From NCBI RefSeq assembly GCF_003369915.1, contig NW_022881614.1:25336336-25400335 (forward strand): 64,000 bases of DNA, written 5' to 3'. Position 1 is the stretch's first letter. Every line of letters begins with the position of its first letter. This document shows, in pieces, positions 47,093 to 59,797 of the stretch. The position numbers and the translations under genes are program-made. Source of the DNA: Drosophila miranda. Its lineage: Eukaryota; Arthropoda; Insecta; Diptera; Drosophilidae. Below the pieces are notes generated by a model. That model did no database searches. It saw only the letters and a list, made by a program, of their open reading frames with translations, and was not told the DNA's origin.

Positions 47093-47130
47093 TATATAGA
47101 GTCTCTGGCTAATTCCAGTATGGATCAACT
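47093..47130 (+). promoter_or_regulatory. TATA box and initiator-like site ahead of a micro-ORF
   Basis: TATATAGA at 47093-47100 is followed 30-34 bp later by TCAACT (47125-47130), close to the fly initiator TCAKTY. A transcript would have a leader of about 125 bases before the ATG at 47253. Confidence 0.35.
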
Positions 47131-47252
47131 CGTATTGTACAAAAAACTAAAAATCTCAAAAAGAGTGCGAGTCAAACAAAGCCAACCGAAGGTTTCTCTC
47201 ACAATAAAAACAAACATTCATCACACACTCACACAGTTAGAAGAACACTAGA

Positions 47253-47441
47253 ATGAGACTTTGGAGTGCGGCTCGTCGCCGGCTCTGTGCTCGGGTTCTG
47301 AATCCGAGACTTAAGCTGAATCCAAATTCGAAACTCGCTGCCTTCAAGGCTAACTTCTTATTAAATGCCAAGAAGCGAGCCCAAGCAGCCGCAACTACAA
47401 CAAAAAGTGGCAAGAAGCGGCAGGATTATGTATATTCGTAA
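47253..47441 (+). CDS. Candidate very basic 62-residue protein
   Basis: A short open frame starting MRLWSAARRRLCARVL and ending KKRQDYVYS. It is rich in Arg and Lys, with an Ala/Thr stretch in the middle, no membrane segment and a presequence-like N terminus. A TATA/initiator-like pair lies at a plausible distance upstream. No canonical AATAAA is seen close downstream, and I do not recognise the protein. It could be a small nuclear or mitochondrial protein or a chance frame. Confidence 0.3.
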   Translation: MRLWSAARRRLCARVLNPRLKLNPNSKLAAFKANFLLNAKKRAQAAATTTKSGKKRQDYVYS

Positions 47442-50400
47442 TTACAGCTCTTCCAAAGATCAAATGCGACAGCCATTAGGATGAGGGGCTCTGCTCTCAA
47501 ACCATCAATATGGGTGACGAGGCGCTGGAGCGGGTGCGGGAGCCACATGTGCCGATGCTTCAGTGGCAACGTCAAAGTCGTATATACATACATATATGTA
47601 TGTACAAATATCGCATGTAAAACTAGCTTCGATTGCCACCAAATGCAAGATGGCGTAAAACGGTAGAGCGGAGCAGCCGGAGGGAATGCTTCTGCTAATG
47701 AGTAACAAGTCTGCTTAGACCACATAGCATACAATACATACATATGTACATGCATACATATGTACATATCTGTACAGACGTTTGCTTGAGAGTTGTTGTC
47801 TGCCTGTGCTCTTGGCTCCCAAGGTCATCTTCTGTTGCAGGCGTTAGAAACAAACTCCAAACCGAGCAAAGTCAAAGTTTTGAATGCAAACGTATTATTC
47901 AGTGCTTTGTTCGTATTGCCCGCGACTGTGGTTGTGCTGTCGGCATTGGAGTTTCAAGGCAGTGAACGCAATTACTTGATATTTTCTTCTCATATCTATA
48001 ATATAATATAATCCGATGACACTCATTGTGAACATGCCACATTCTAACTGGAATGACACACTGTCCGGCCGCTCGTCCCTCTCCCTCCCGCTCGGCGGCT
48101 ATGCAAATGTTTCCAGCCGAATGCCTCGGGTAATGAGCAGGGGCAGCGCCAGGGACGCTCACCTGAGCCCATCCTCCTACACGCTTAGAAAAACTCATTT
48201 ATATAATTTTTCCGACGGAAAAAGTTGCATCACCAGCGGCAATTGCAGTTTTTATTTTAGCCTTTAGCATCTCTTAGTCATTTCATCTTAATTATATTTT
48301 TTGACGAATGCGAATGGGAAAAAGTCCCATGACACACGACGATTGCCGTTTCACTCATGCAAATTTAAAATGGCTGGCCATTTGAAAGTCCAATTCTCTT
48401 TCCAGTTCCCATAGTGAATCATGCGATAGAGGACAAACTTGATTTCTTCAAGTTCCACACACGCATTCAGACCTCTCCTCATGTGTGTTTACGTAAGTTT
48501 CGCTTTTGTTGTATTTCCTCGTCCTATTTCTCTTTTTCATTCATTGTACAGTTTCATTTCGTGTCTCTCCGTTTCTCTCGTTCCATTTCTTTCAGCCCCG
48601 TACATATCATTGACTGACTTAGCAACAGCCAGCAAGAACAACAGTCGTAACGGTTTCATGTCCGTCCCCGCTGCGTCCTTTCCTGTGATATTTCGTGGAA
48701 GAACAAAGCACACAACGAAACATTTGAGGGAGCTTCGAAAATTGTGCGTGTGCGTGCGACAGAGATAGAAATATGAGCGATGCGTGCGGAATGAAACGAT
48801 AAAACGTGTAATGAAGTCATGTAGCAGGAGAAGCGTAGCACAGCTCACTGGAAAGAAGCAGAATAAACGAACGTTTTCTTTTCCTATTGAGAGCTGTTGG
48901 AAGAGAGCATTTATTTATTTGAATTACATACAAACAGCAGCTTATGAATAGGCACTCTGTATTAACAACTATTATTAAATATGGGAGGGACGGCACTTTG
49001 GTCGGTTCAACATGTTGATACGCCCGCAATTTGTATAGGAGAGAGAAAAAGACTGACTACTTCAAAAGCACAGTGAGTCCCCGTCTCGCTCCCACATGAA
49101 TGCAGTACGTTGATAGAGAGTTGAACCTAAACCCGCCGCGCACACCTCAGAGGCGTGTAAAAACTTGTAAAACAATTGCACAAGCGCGAGAGACGCGAAC
49201 GGAAAAAATTCCATTAGATTTGGTGTCGTCGGTGTCGCGGCCACGGCAGCGGAGAAAACGCGGCCAATTCGGCTCGTTGTGCAGCTGCAAATGAACGAAA
49301 GCAGCAAAATGCCGACTGAAACTTAACGACGACAAAGCAAACTCAACGAACGCGAAAGCGTTTTCGTTCGTTTAGTTAGATTCGCGCGCGCGCCTTTGTA
49401 TACGTGTGTGCGTTCGTGTGTCTATGCGCAAATGTGTTGGTGTTCCATAAAAAATATGTCGTTGGCAGAGCTTTTTCTCTCTCGCTCTTTTCCGCTCTCA
49501 CTCGATGAATTTGGGTGAAAAAAGTATGTAGACATTTGTATTTTTTTCAGACTTGCCGCATGTCTTTCGACACTAAAAAGCACACTCACGCATACAAACA
49601 TTCCCACTAGAAACAGGGGATTGCTAGAGCAGGACAGCATCGCATTTTCGCTATAATTTTTCGCTACTTAGAAGTTGCGTAATAGGCGAAAAGAAGGAGA
49701 AATGTGTCATCCAGTCGCCGCGTAATTGTGGCTAGTTCCTGCTTCCGTCTCCCTCTTTTTTCAATACATTTTATTTTAACGCTGTTTACGTAATCCGCGT
49801 TTTTCATTTCTTTTCTTTTTTGAAATTCCGTTCCGCGTTTTTATTTTCTGGCTTTCTCACATGATTTATTGTTCCAGGCAAAGTTCACTGGGGGAAAACC
49901 ACCACCAACAAACGGTCCGGTCCCCGTCTCGCCACTGTTTGACGACTATTTTCGACGTTAGCAACAGCGTGTTTTATTCTTGCTTTTTCGGTCTCTCTTT
50001 TATGTGTGTTCTCCTTCGGTTGCTTTTCCGTTTCACTTGGGGGATGGATGGGATGGGACCAGAAGAGCACAAGCGTTGAACCGTTGAGCGAACCGCACTG
50101 CGCAACGGCCGACGCACGAATAAAACACCGAATAGAAAAACGCGTGTAAAGTGCTTTGTGCGCGACGCGGCCACAAAACCAGTTTTATATAGACCCGCGC
50201 GCGCAAGAACACTATATATAAGAGCCTATACATATACATATGCTTGCGCTGCCTGTTGTGTGAGTGTGAGGGAGCGCGTTGAAGCTTTTGCAATTGTACA
50301 TGGCCGTCTCGGTTTGGCTGTGTGTGAGTGTGCTTTGTCGCTGACACACATTCAAGTTGCTGTTCACTTTTTTTTTGCCGTCGTTTCCTTTTCCACATAA

Positions 50401-53400
50401 ATGTGGTGTCTGTAGTATTGCAGCTTTGTGGCGCGGCGCACTTTGGATACAATTTTCTGTCTTTCGATGTTTTTCCAACGAAACACAATGATTTTTCAGG
50501 CACGTAACCATGTAAAACCGCTAACTGCCTAGATAAATTACAAAAGATAAGGTTACCTTGCGGGGGTGGGTATTTAACTCAAAAACAATCACAAATCTCA
50601 TTAGAAATCAGTTGGCTAAAAACTATTTGATTAGTTTTTGTTGCAAGGCAGTTTTCTTTACATATGTATGTATATACATACTATACATATGTACATATGT
50701 ATGTATGTACATATGTACATATTTATATACTTCTGTGAAAAATTGTGTCATCACTTTGCACATCTAGAAAACTTGTTATACACACACATGTACATGTATA
50801 TACTTATATGCATATATATGTACATATGTACATATTTACAAAAACAGCCGCTGCACTTCTTGTTCTTTTCTCCTTTTTTTTCCAAGCAACACACAACTAC
50901 AACGACAGCGTTTCTTGTATGCTTCGACGAGTGCCAACTAGAAACAGAAAACTGGGTTATTGGCGCAAATGCGCGCGCGAATCTTCATCTCTCTCCCCCA
51001 CTCCACTTCATTGATCACATTCTCCCTTTCTTGCTGCAGTTCCACTTGGCACGCGAACCTGCAGCAGCAGCCAAGTTGTCTGTTTGTGGGGTGCGGGCCT
51101 TAGCATTCTCACAAGTTCCCCATTTTCCATGCCTTACCTACATATTATAAATTCACCTTGGCTGCCTGCTTTTGCTGCTTGTATTTGTTGCCTAGCAACG
51201 CTGGGTAGGGGCAGAGGGAAGATGGGTTGGAAATTGCAGCAAATGACTAATTTCGTGTTTGCTTTCTGCGGCGGTGCTGATATGCTGATGACGACATCAA
51301 AAGAAAACCAAACCAGTTCGAAAGCGAAACAAATTTTTGGCGATGACGCCACAGCTGCTCTGGCTGCTTCTTTGTTGCTGTTTCTCTTATTGCGTTTTAT
51401 GTTTTATGCTTGGGAATTAATAGCCACACACGAACATGATCGTAAGCCAAAAGAAAGCTAACAAGAGAGACGCAGCGCAGCGCACAACTGACCAAAGCTT
51501 CCTACACTCCTCTTTTCTTTGCTTTGATCTCTTTTTCTTCGACGAGGTCTGTGTCTGTCTCTGTCACCTAGTCTCCCTCTCTCTTTCGAGTGGAACGTGT
51601 GTTGCATGTGATTTCATTTAATTTTCGTCTTGCTCTTTTCTGTTTACGTTTACCACAAAACAGAAACAGAAAACGTATTCTTCTCTTTTTTGGGTTAAAA
51701 GTTAATGCGCTCCAGGCACGAATCTTGGGGTACTTCCCCATCTGTATGGCTTTTGACCAGACTATCGTTCAATTAAAATCTACACGCTCAAATGGTATTA
51801 GTCTTGATGGACTCAAAACTTTCCTCTGGCTACAATATGCTTTTGATACCGCTGAAAGAAATTGTGAGGAAGAAGAATATCTCCCATTTAATTTAATAAC
51901 TTGACTTTAATCTTCCTATGCACTCCAATTCTCTAATTTTTGGTTCCACTCTAGTCCCAAATATGTTTGATGCCTTGAAACCAAATCACTTTTGAATAGA
52001 GGCTGGTCTGGTCCGCCTTGCAAGTTGAGCTTTTGAATTCCAATACATCGGAGAAAAACTGTAAAACCTTGAATAACCCAAGCTTTCGCATGACCATTAA
52101 TATTTAATGGGCCCGATTAAAGGCATCATCTGGCATCGCTCAAAAGTGTACTTTGAACATTCATAAAGCTGCTGTCAGCAGGAAGCCCGGCACCTTTCGC
52201 CATAGTATTTTTCGTTACTTACATATTAGAGAATCCCCAGCAACTGTCGATCCCGATTTGTTTGATAAGAAATTTCGCGCGCTCTTTCTCTCTCCAAGTA
52301 ACACTGAGACATATGGAGAGTACTAGGCTAGGTGCAAGAAACTAACGCGTCTACTGCCAGCGAACAGCGAATAAAGATTGGCGAATGACTCCACTTCGGG
52401 TTTAGTTTCTGTCTCTGCTGCTCTGCTTCTGCTCTGGCGCAGTTTCATCGAAAATTGTTTCAATGTACACGCAAACACACACAGCCACAGACACATAGTC
52501 ACGGCACTGCGCTCATAGAAACCGTATATAAAACTTTGTGACTAAGCTTTTTCATATACTATTTCATGCATATGCATTCTGTGCGGGGGTGGTGGGGGTG
52601 GTGTTTGTGTAGGTCAAACAGCTTCGACGTCAGCGATGCCGTAAGGGTTTTTGCTGCGCATCGTTCAAGTCCGCCCACAAAATGTCTGCAACAGCAGAAG
52701 TATCGTTAAAAAATGGGATGGAGGGATACAAATGGGGAGAGAGATCCTCTGATGTCGCTTCCAAATGCGTTTCAGCTCCTGGCCAGATGGAGGGGGTGCG
52801 GGAGGGAGGCAGAAGTGCGCAGGAAAGTCAGAACGGGCCTACTACTGCTGACTGCGCAGCGTTGATAAGAACGAGAAAGAGAAGAAGAAGCACTCACTTC
52901 CAGTTAAGAGAATTTTTCTCCTACTTCATACTTCCGCAATGGAATTGATTGGGAGGCCCTGACTGCCTTTATCAGTCGTTCCCTGGAACCGAGCTGGGTT
53001 TTTGTCAAACGAATGCCGAAACATATGCGCCCCTCTGTACAAGCAACCCTCGTTATATGGGCTTTTTCCCGCCTGAAACCCTGCCTAGAAGTCGGACCGG
53101 ACCTTTTCGTCCTGCATACGAGGGGGAAAGTTTCATTGTTTCCTTCTTTCATTTTCTTACCTGGGCGGTGACGGAATTATTCATTAGAATTATAACTTTT
53201 GCTGGAATAGGGTGTTTTGATATGGTTCCATTCGCTCCTTCTCACATTCAATTGCAAATGGAAAACTGAACTGTCTGGCATATGCATATGTAAATACCTC
53301 TTGTCTGGAACTCAAAGGAACGCTACAAATGGATCAAATAGTCTGCTACTTGATCGTTCCGTAGGTAATGTTCTACAGAGCGGAGACCCTTGATTCTACT

Positions 53401-55257
53401 AATTACTCTTCTGTCTGTTTAAAGGAGACAGTTATAGAGGAACAGAGCGATATATGAGCTATTTATGTTCGCAAAAGCGGACTCCTTTTACGCTTACGAG
53501 CGTAATCACTGTACCCATTTTGATTTTTGCTTATCATTTTTCAATTCCATTAATTGGTGTATTTTTCCTGACACTCCACCTTCCCTTCACTTCACTCCAC
53601 CAAAGAAAAACAATTTGCGTCTAATTGAAAATCAGATACCTGATGATAATTAGAAGGTCTTTCGGATTTGGGTTTCGGTTTGGGGAACCCACCGCTCGGT
53701 GGGTTTGGGAAATGTGGTTGGGGATCATGTCCAGGTAGGGATTGCGAAAACTGTAAACCGAAACGGTGTGTAGGGATGTTGGAGAAGAAGGTCGTTTGCG
53801 GACATTTGCGCTCTCCTCCCCTCGCTCACCCACATGCCATATCTATATCCGCGCCACAACATGAAATTTCCATTTGGCTGAGAGATTCTCCTACTCAACT
53901 CCTCTACCCCTCCACTTCTACTGAGTGTTGGTTTAATGATGGTTGTTAATGAAGGCATTTTGAGCTAAACAAGTTGCAGTCCCTCTTGAAAGGAAACCCG
54001 AAAGAAACTTACACTCCACTCCGGAAAGTCGTAGCCCGAAAAAAGACAGAGAGAAAGAAAAAATGAAATGGAACAGCGGCAAGTAAACAAAAAGGGAAGG
54101 AGAAAGAAAGAGAGATGTAGAGAATGAGGCGGCGGAGAAAGGAAAACATTTACAAAAGAGAGTCCATTGAACCCGCCTAGCGTTGGTGGCTACTTACGAA
54201 AGACGGCGACGGCAGCGCAGCAATGAAGACGAAGTATGCCATGGATGTTGATGACGTCTTGAGGTTAAATTGTCGACCACCGCGAACAACGGGAGAGGCA
54301 AGACAAGAGACTACCAAACAAACCAAAAAGAAAAAAATGTCAACTTCAACTTCAGTGTCGGATGTCTGTCGTATGTATGTATGTGTCTACCCCTTCCACG
54401 AAATGAACAAAAATATTAGATGTTGCTGCTCACGCACTTAACCAAACATTGTACATACATACGTTACATCTACTTACATATGTACATACTTATGTACGTT
54501 GAATAATAATTATAGGTCAAAGAAGTGCAAGAAACATTCGATCAGTAAGAGTAGAAGAGGTAGAAACTGATCAACGTAGAAGTGGAATGCAATCTCCCTT
54601 CCACCCACAACAATTCAAGCAATGGGAAGTAGGGTACAAAGCGATCGACGTTGTCCGGTTTATTGATGCGCGTCCGCCCCGCTTAGTTAGTGCGAATATT
54701 TATCAATAAATAGCAAGTATATGTACATATACGTACATATGTATGTTCATATAAGGCATGTAACGGCAACAACAAAACACTACGAATACATATTGTGCAA
54801 ACATTTACATAAATACATACATGCATGCCTACATACATGTACATATGTACATATGTACATAATAGGTACGTACGTTTGAGTTGAGTTGGTTGGCAAGCAG
54901 CGCCGCGCAGCTGACGAGCGACTACGAAACGACGAAACAAAAGATGAAGAATAAAACGCGAAAACAACGAAACGATGAAACTGACTGTACATACAGTACA
55001 TGAACACACACGTACACACAATACGTGTGCTAGCGACGAACGAGAATGTGCGTGTGTGTGTGAGTGTTTGCTCTATGGCCCCGGCACAAGGTGGAGAGGT
55101 ACAGACGCGCCTGTTGCAAAATTCATTCTGGCGCTCTCATTCGTGACGAAAGGATGTACGCCCGGCTGTAGCCCGTATGAATCTACATCCGTACATTCCT
55201 TGTGCAAGGCCCACGCTCGCAGCCGTCCCCACAGCACCCACAACCTTACAGTTGGAC
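47442..55257. other. Large noncoding interval, possible 5' region of the SAM-like gene
   Basis: About 7.8 kb without a supported gene. Palindromic TACATATG/GTACATATG microsatellites cluster at 47740-47770, 50660-50725, 50785-50840 and 54718-54860. GCGC/GTGT-rich tracts occur at 49382-49420 and 50185-50265. A splice acceptor at about 55250 just before the next gene's ATG implies an upstream noncoding exon somewhere in this interval. Confidence 0.5.
50660..50840. repeat. TACATATG palindromic microsatellite cluster
   Basis: Repeated ACATATGTATGTACATATGT-type words, each self-complementary. They occur at several other places in the window (46220-46320, 47580-47770, 54718-54860, 57300-57330, 57545-57710). 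Confidence 0.8.
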
Positions 55258-56255
55258 ATGGCCAAGGAGCAAGAATACGAGAAGCTGCGCGAGCTGCTCC
55301 AGTCATGGGATGTTGCCGATCTCCTCCCACACTTGCAAGGTGAGTGCTTACTGGAGAGCAGAAGAACGACTTTAACTGTAACGGCATTTGGCCGCCTCTC
55401 TCTCCCATTCACAGACGAAGCCATCAACGTGGATGAACTGCTTCTGAGCAACTTTCGGTTCGGCACCCGCATACGCTTCGAGCATCAACTGGAACGTTGG
55501 CGACGCTGGCTGAACGTGCCCCTCCAGGGCGTTCAGGGGCAGAGTCAGACGCACTGCCAGGGCTGTAGGTGTGCGGAGTCGGCGGCCCCGTCCATTATCT
55601 GCCATCCCCAGATGGGCGGGCAGTCGGACAGCGCCGGGGACAGTGGCAAGTCCGATGATCTCGCCAAGACACTGCCGGCAGAGCCACTGGTCTCCCTCAC
55701 TGATCCCAGAGAGACGGTACAAGCCACCTTTCATATCCCTATGCAGCCCCAGTTGGAGCCCAGCGAGATCCTGAGTACGACGCTAGTCAGGAGGAGGGCA
55801 GCGGGGAGCAGGTGACGGGTGAGGATCGAGTTGTTACAGTGCTGGGCATCCTGCAAGCTGGCGGGATGAAAAGCCAGTCCCTGCTCGACCGCCTGGGTCA
55901 GCAGGAGGCGCTGGATGCTGTGCGGCGGCTGCTGCTCATCCAGATGATATGCAGCTACTATGAGGACAATCAGCTGCATCTGACGTTGCAACGCAGCCAC
56001 CTGCTGGAGCGCGAGATTCTCCAACTGTTCCCGAAGGAACAACTGCAATACTACCGAACCGAACGGCGTGGCAAGATATATGTGCGGTTCACCAACATGA
56101 AGCGAAACAAGAGGGTTAACTCTTCCCGCCAGGAGCTGAAGCGAAGGCGCGAAGATCTGCTCAAGCCGGCGGCCCACGTCTATGCCACTGATATCGTGCA
56201 CAAGGGCCAGACCTTTCCGGCCGACAACGTATTCAGTCCCGAGAGATCCGATTGA
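55258..56255 (+). pseudogene. SAM-like domain protein, frameshifted
   Basis: Exons 55258-55339 and 55415-56255 (intron GTGAGT...CACAG, phase 1). The N terminus (LRELLQSWDVADLLPHL, then RIRFEHQLERWRRWL) looks like the SAM-like fold of a family of uncharacterised fly proteins; the middle helix seems shortened. A low-complexity linker follows. The frame then ends in RRRAAGSR at about 55815, while the continuation (EDRVVTVLGILQAGG, then YYRTERRGKIYVRF and a basic C terminus) is in another frame. Restoring one base near 55766 would align the two, so I read a 1-bp deletion there. The C-terminal region resembles DNA- or RNA-binding tails with a GK(L/I)Y..(Y/F) core. The molecular role is unknown. 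An acceptor at about 55250 indicates a 5' UTR intron. Confidence 0.6.
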
Positions 56256-56306
56256 AAACACCCATATTCCGATCTAAGTTGATTATTTCTAAGCTGAATC
56301 TATCTC

Positions 56307-56648
56307 GTGTGTGATACAGTGAGGGTTCTCTTGAGCGGCCACCACAGTGCCAAGAGATTGGATGTGTACATAGATTGGCACCAAATTATCTGGAGGTGTC
56401 CACCCAAAAGAGCTCTCCTTGTAAATATTTATTTCTATGTATATGTATATTTTTATTTTGTATGCTCTCTAATCTGTGTAGGATATTTGCGGGTCGACCC
56501 GATCCCGCTGACTGAGGAAATTAAATCAAAAATTTTGGAAAGAGAAGAGAAGAACTTTTTCCTCCGTCTCCACATCTGCTGGCTCGGCTTTTTAGGGTTC
56601 GTCCTGGTGAACCTTAGGATAGTTGCAACACTGCGCGGTAAACGGTGA
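56307..56648 (+). other. Possible small membrane-protein exon, unconfirmed
   Basis: After a plausible acceptor (CTGTGTAG at about 56480) runs a frame with good texture (RVDPIPLTEEIKSKILEREE, then LHICWLGFLGFVLVNLRIVA) and a basic end, like a single-pass tail-anchored protein. An upstream open segment at 56307-56418 could be its first exon, with a donor at CTT|GTAAAT, but the phases do not match. It may be a decayed gene or chance. Confidence 0.3.
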
Positions 56649-59090
56649 TGGTGAGAGAAAAAGTGATTACATCAGCAATGTAAAAATAGCCAGCGGCCGT
56701 GTTAACAATCGTCGAGCAATTTGCTGACTAGCTGTAAAATGCGGCCATAAGTACACTATTTTCCTGGTTCTAGTTTTCGTATCGTCAATTAAATCCACTC
56801 ATCATGATGATGATGTGGCCTCTGACTGTCTGCGGAGGGAGTGTTTAGGGGCGTTTCACATGAAACTAATTAATTAAGTTGCTCGCTTTTCTTCCCCTTG
56901 CGTTTTTTTGCGGTTCTCATTTTCTCGTTTCATGTTCAGTGCTAATTGACTTTATCAGTGTCGCGAGTCGCGACACAGAGCAAACGAAACTATCTAAAAT
57001 GCCCCAGGCTGTGTTATCAGGCGGGGGGCTGCATGGTAATTGCTTTTCGGTGGGCGATTCATTTTCACATTTTCTGCATTGTTCATTCTGCATTCCAATA
57101 GATATTACTCTGTTATATGTTTTCTCATCCATTCCATTTGGTCTGTGCATGTATCTGTCATGTGTACAGATGTGGGCAAGTCCATATGTAGCTAGTAAAT
57201 AGGTCGCTCGCAACAGGCGACAAAGCTGCAGAGCTACAAACTAACACACGAGCTACAAACTAGTTTAGTTGTTGCTCTACCCCAGCGAAAGCTACACGAA
57301 ATGTACATATTGTATATATGTACATATGTACATATGGCTGTGTTCGTGTTCAAGTTTCGATAAGCTGTAAAAGCTCTCGCGCTTATGTATTTGTTTTTTC
57401 TGTAAAAGCGAAACAATGTATGTACATATGTACATAGTATTTTAATTGTTCGCTTGCAAACGAACACATTTTGAATTAATAATGCTGATCAAAGTTTGTT
57501 AATTGTTCTACAGCACAGCTGTTAAATTGTTCAGTTTTAGTTGCATTGACATACATACATGTACATACATATGTACATACCATACATAAGTTGTTCAGTT
57601 GCTGGAAAAGATAAGCTTGAAACATCCATAAAGTTTTGGTTTTTGGAAACGGGGAAATTCTTATACACTATAAATGTGCACGTGTACATATGTATGTATG
57701 TATGTATGTACTTATAACACGTTCATTTATCTTATCTAGGTGTCTGTGTGTTGATTTTTCTGGCTTTGCTTTTGCTTCTCTCGTCTCCCTCTTTTTGTTA
57801 TTTCCAATGCTTTTGCTATGGAATTGAAATGTCTGGACAAGCAGCCCACACACATACACAGCTAGACTTGTATGTACATATATTTTATGTAAATATGTAC
57901 ATATGTATGTTTGTTTTAGTATATATGAGTTTCTTTTTCGAGTGGGGAAAGTAGGTCAATTACACGTGTCGTGTGCATGTGTATGTACACTCTGTGTATA
58001 TATGTAGACGTTTTATGCTTAGGCAGCATAATCATCCAGCCAGCGTTGTTCATCGAAAAAAGCTTACTACTGAGCTATGTATGTTCTCCACGATTTCTTT
58101 TCTTTTATCTTTCGTTTCTAGGCCAAATCGCGCTGTGGGGCGGACGTTGTTCTTGTTTATCTTTCTGAGAGATGATAAATTAAAAGAGTTTCAAGACGTG
58201 GGGGGCTTCGGTATCCTCTTCAAGGCTTAGGAAGAGTGAGAGAGCAGCTGTCGCTGACATTTTCCTTCCCGTTTTGGAAAGGACGTTGTAAGGACAAGGA
58301 AAACAAGGCACTGGAAGGCACTGTGCGGGGGCGCAGATAAAATTATACGCAGCCCTGCAAATGGCGCAGGCTAGCAAATGGCGGGAGATAAAAAACAGCC
58401 CCACTATGTACTCTATGTACATATATATGTAAGTAGGTCAATCGATAAAAGAGGAAACAGTGGAGCAGTGGCAGTGGCAGTGGCAGCACCAGCAGCTGCG
58501 GAAGGAATCTATCACATGCGCCAAATTGTAGGGAGAGGGTGTGTGATGAGGATTGGATTGGCGTCTGGGGGTTGCTTTGTGGCGCCCAAGGAGCTTTTTC
58601 CATCGTCAGATTCTGAGAAATTCGTACCAAATTGTTAATGTAGATATGTATATGTACACATATTTACTCATTGCGTTACATATATTCAGCAATATGAAAT
58701 TACATCACGCGAAAGAACCACTCGCACTTGGCTCCCTCTTTGACTCTAAATATTTTATAGGGCAGCTGTTACTGTGCTCCACATGGCACATTTACAGCCA
58801 CATAAAACGAAGTTTTGGGGAGATTCATTCAAATATGTAAAAGTTCAGTACTTTTTTCGACGACTTATTAGATTAAGGCCAGTAATTCGAAATATCGTAG
58901 CAAAAAGCCAGTAAATGATATCAATTCAATGAAATTCGGTTATTATCTATAAGAGATATTATAGAATTGAGGACATGTTTTTCATCTATTTCAGTTAATT
59001 CTTGTTACAGAAAATAATATAGATGTAATGAAATTGCAAATTTTTATACTTTAATCAATAGACTAAATTAAATTAAACATTTTATCCGCG
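56649..59090. other. Intergenic DNA
   Basis: AT-rich, with TACATATG microsatellites (57300-57330, 57410-57435, 57545-57580, 57685-57710, 57890-57910). No gene was recognised. Confidence 0.5.
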
Positions 59091-59280
59091 ATCTGGCAGC
59101 GCTCATTAACACTTTTCATAGGTCTGGCAGCATCCGTTAAAATCAAAAAAATTTCGGTAATGCTACATGTAGAATGTAAATTTTATCGCTGATGTAAAAT
59201 TCATGTAATATACACACATTTGGCATGATTTTAATAGGTGCTGCCAGACCGATGAAAAATATTAATGCGCGCTGCCAGAT
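59091..59280. repeat. Inverted repeat of 43-bp arms built on TCTGGCAGC words
   Basis: The left arm 59091-59133 and the right arm 59238-59280 are inverted copies with about five mismatches. Each arm carries two TCTGGCAGC words separated by about 20 bp, with a loop of about 104 bp. It lies 290 bp past the stop codon of the minus-strand membrane-protein gene. Confidence 0.75.
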
Positions 59281-59797
59281 AAATGCTAAGCGGTGGCCTT
59301 CCCGCCAGATTCGAATCGTGGTTTCCTTTCGAGTGAAAAGGCAGTGATTCTACCTTTGGCACAAGGAGCGATTATAAATATCAGAGTTGGACTGTCTTCA
59401 AGGCTCCTGCTCCAGCTTCAGGGGCTAATTGAGATCGGGCCAGAGGGTACTCCAGGTGATAGGCTGGATGGTAGTCATCACCCGAATACAGATGTTAAAG
59501 TGTGTGGATCGCTGTATAAATCTATATAATCAATATTCCAAACTCAAGTATAAATCAAAAGAAAACGCATTCATTTTTCCGCAAAAAGCTGGTGAAACTC
59601 TGACGGCGTCTTAAAGTAGTCGTTCAGTAGCATGGAAGAGCGGTTCCCCAGCCTGTACATAATGTGGCTCCCAGGATTCAGTACGTTCATGTATTCAGCA
59701 ATCTGTCCCCTTTCGAAATAATGCTTCACAGTTCCCAACGGAAGCTGCGATCCATAAACAGCACCATATCTGAAAGATATAATGCAGGATTTACATA

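Noticed and set aside
50033-51150. Open frames of 150-170 codons
   Set aside because: They run across microsatellites and promoter-like AT/GT tracts and look like chance.
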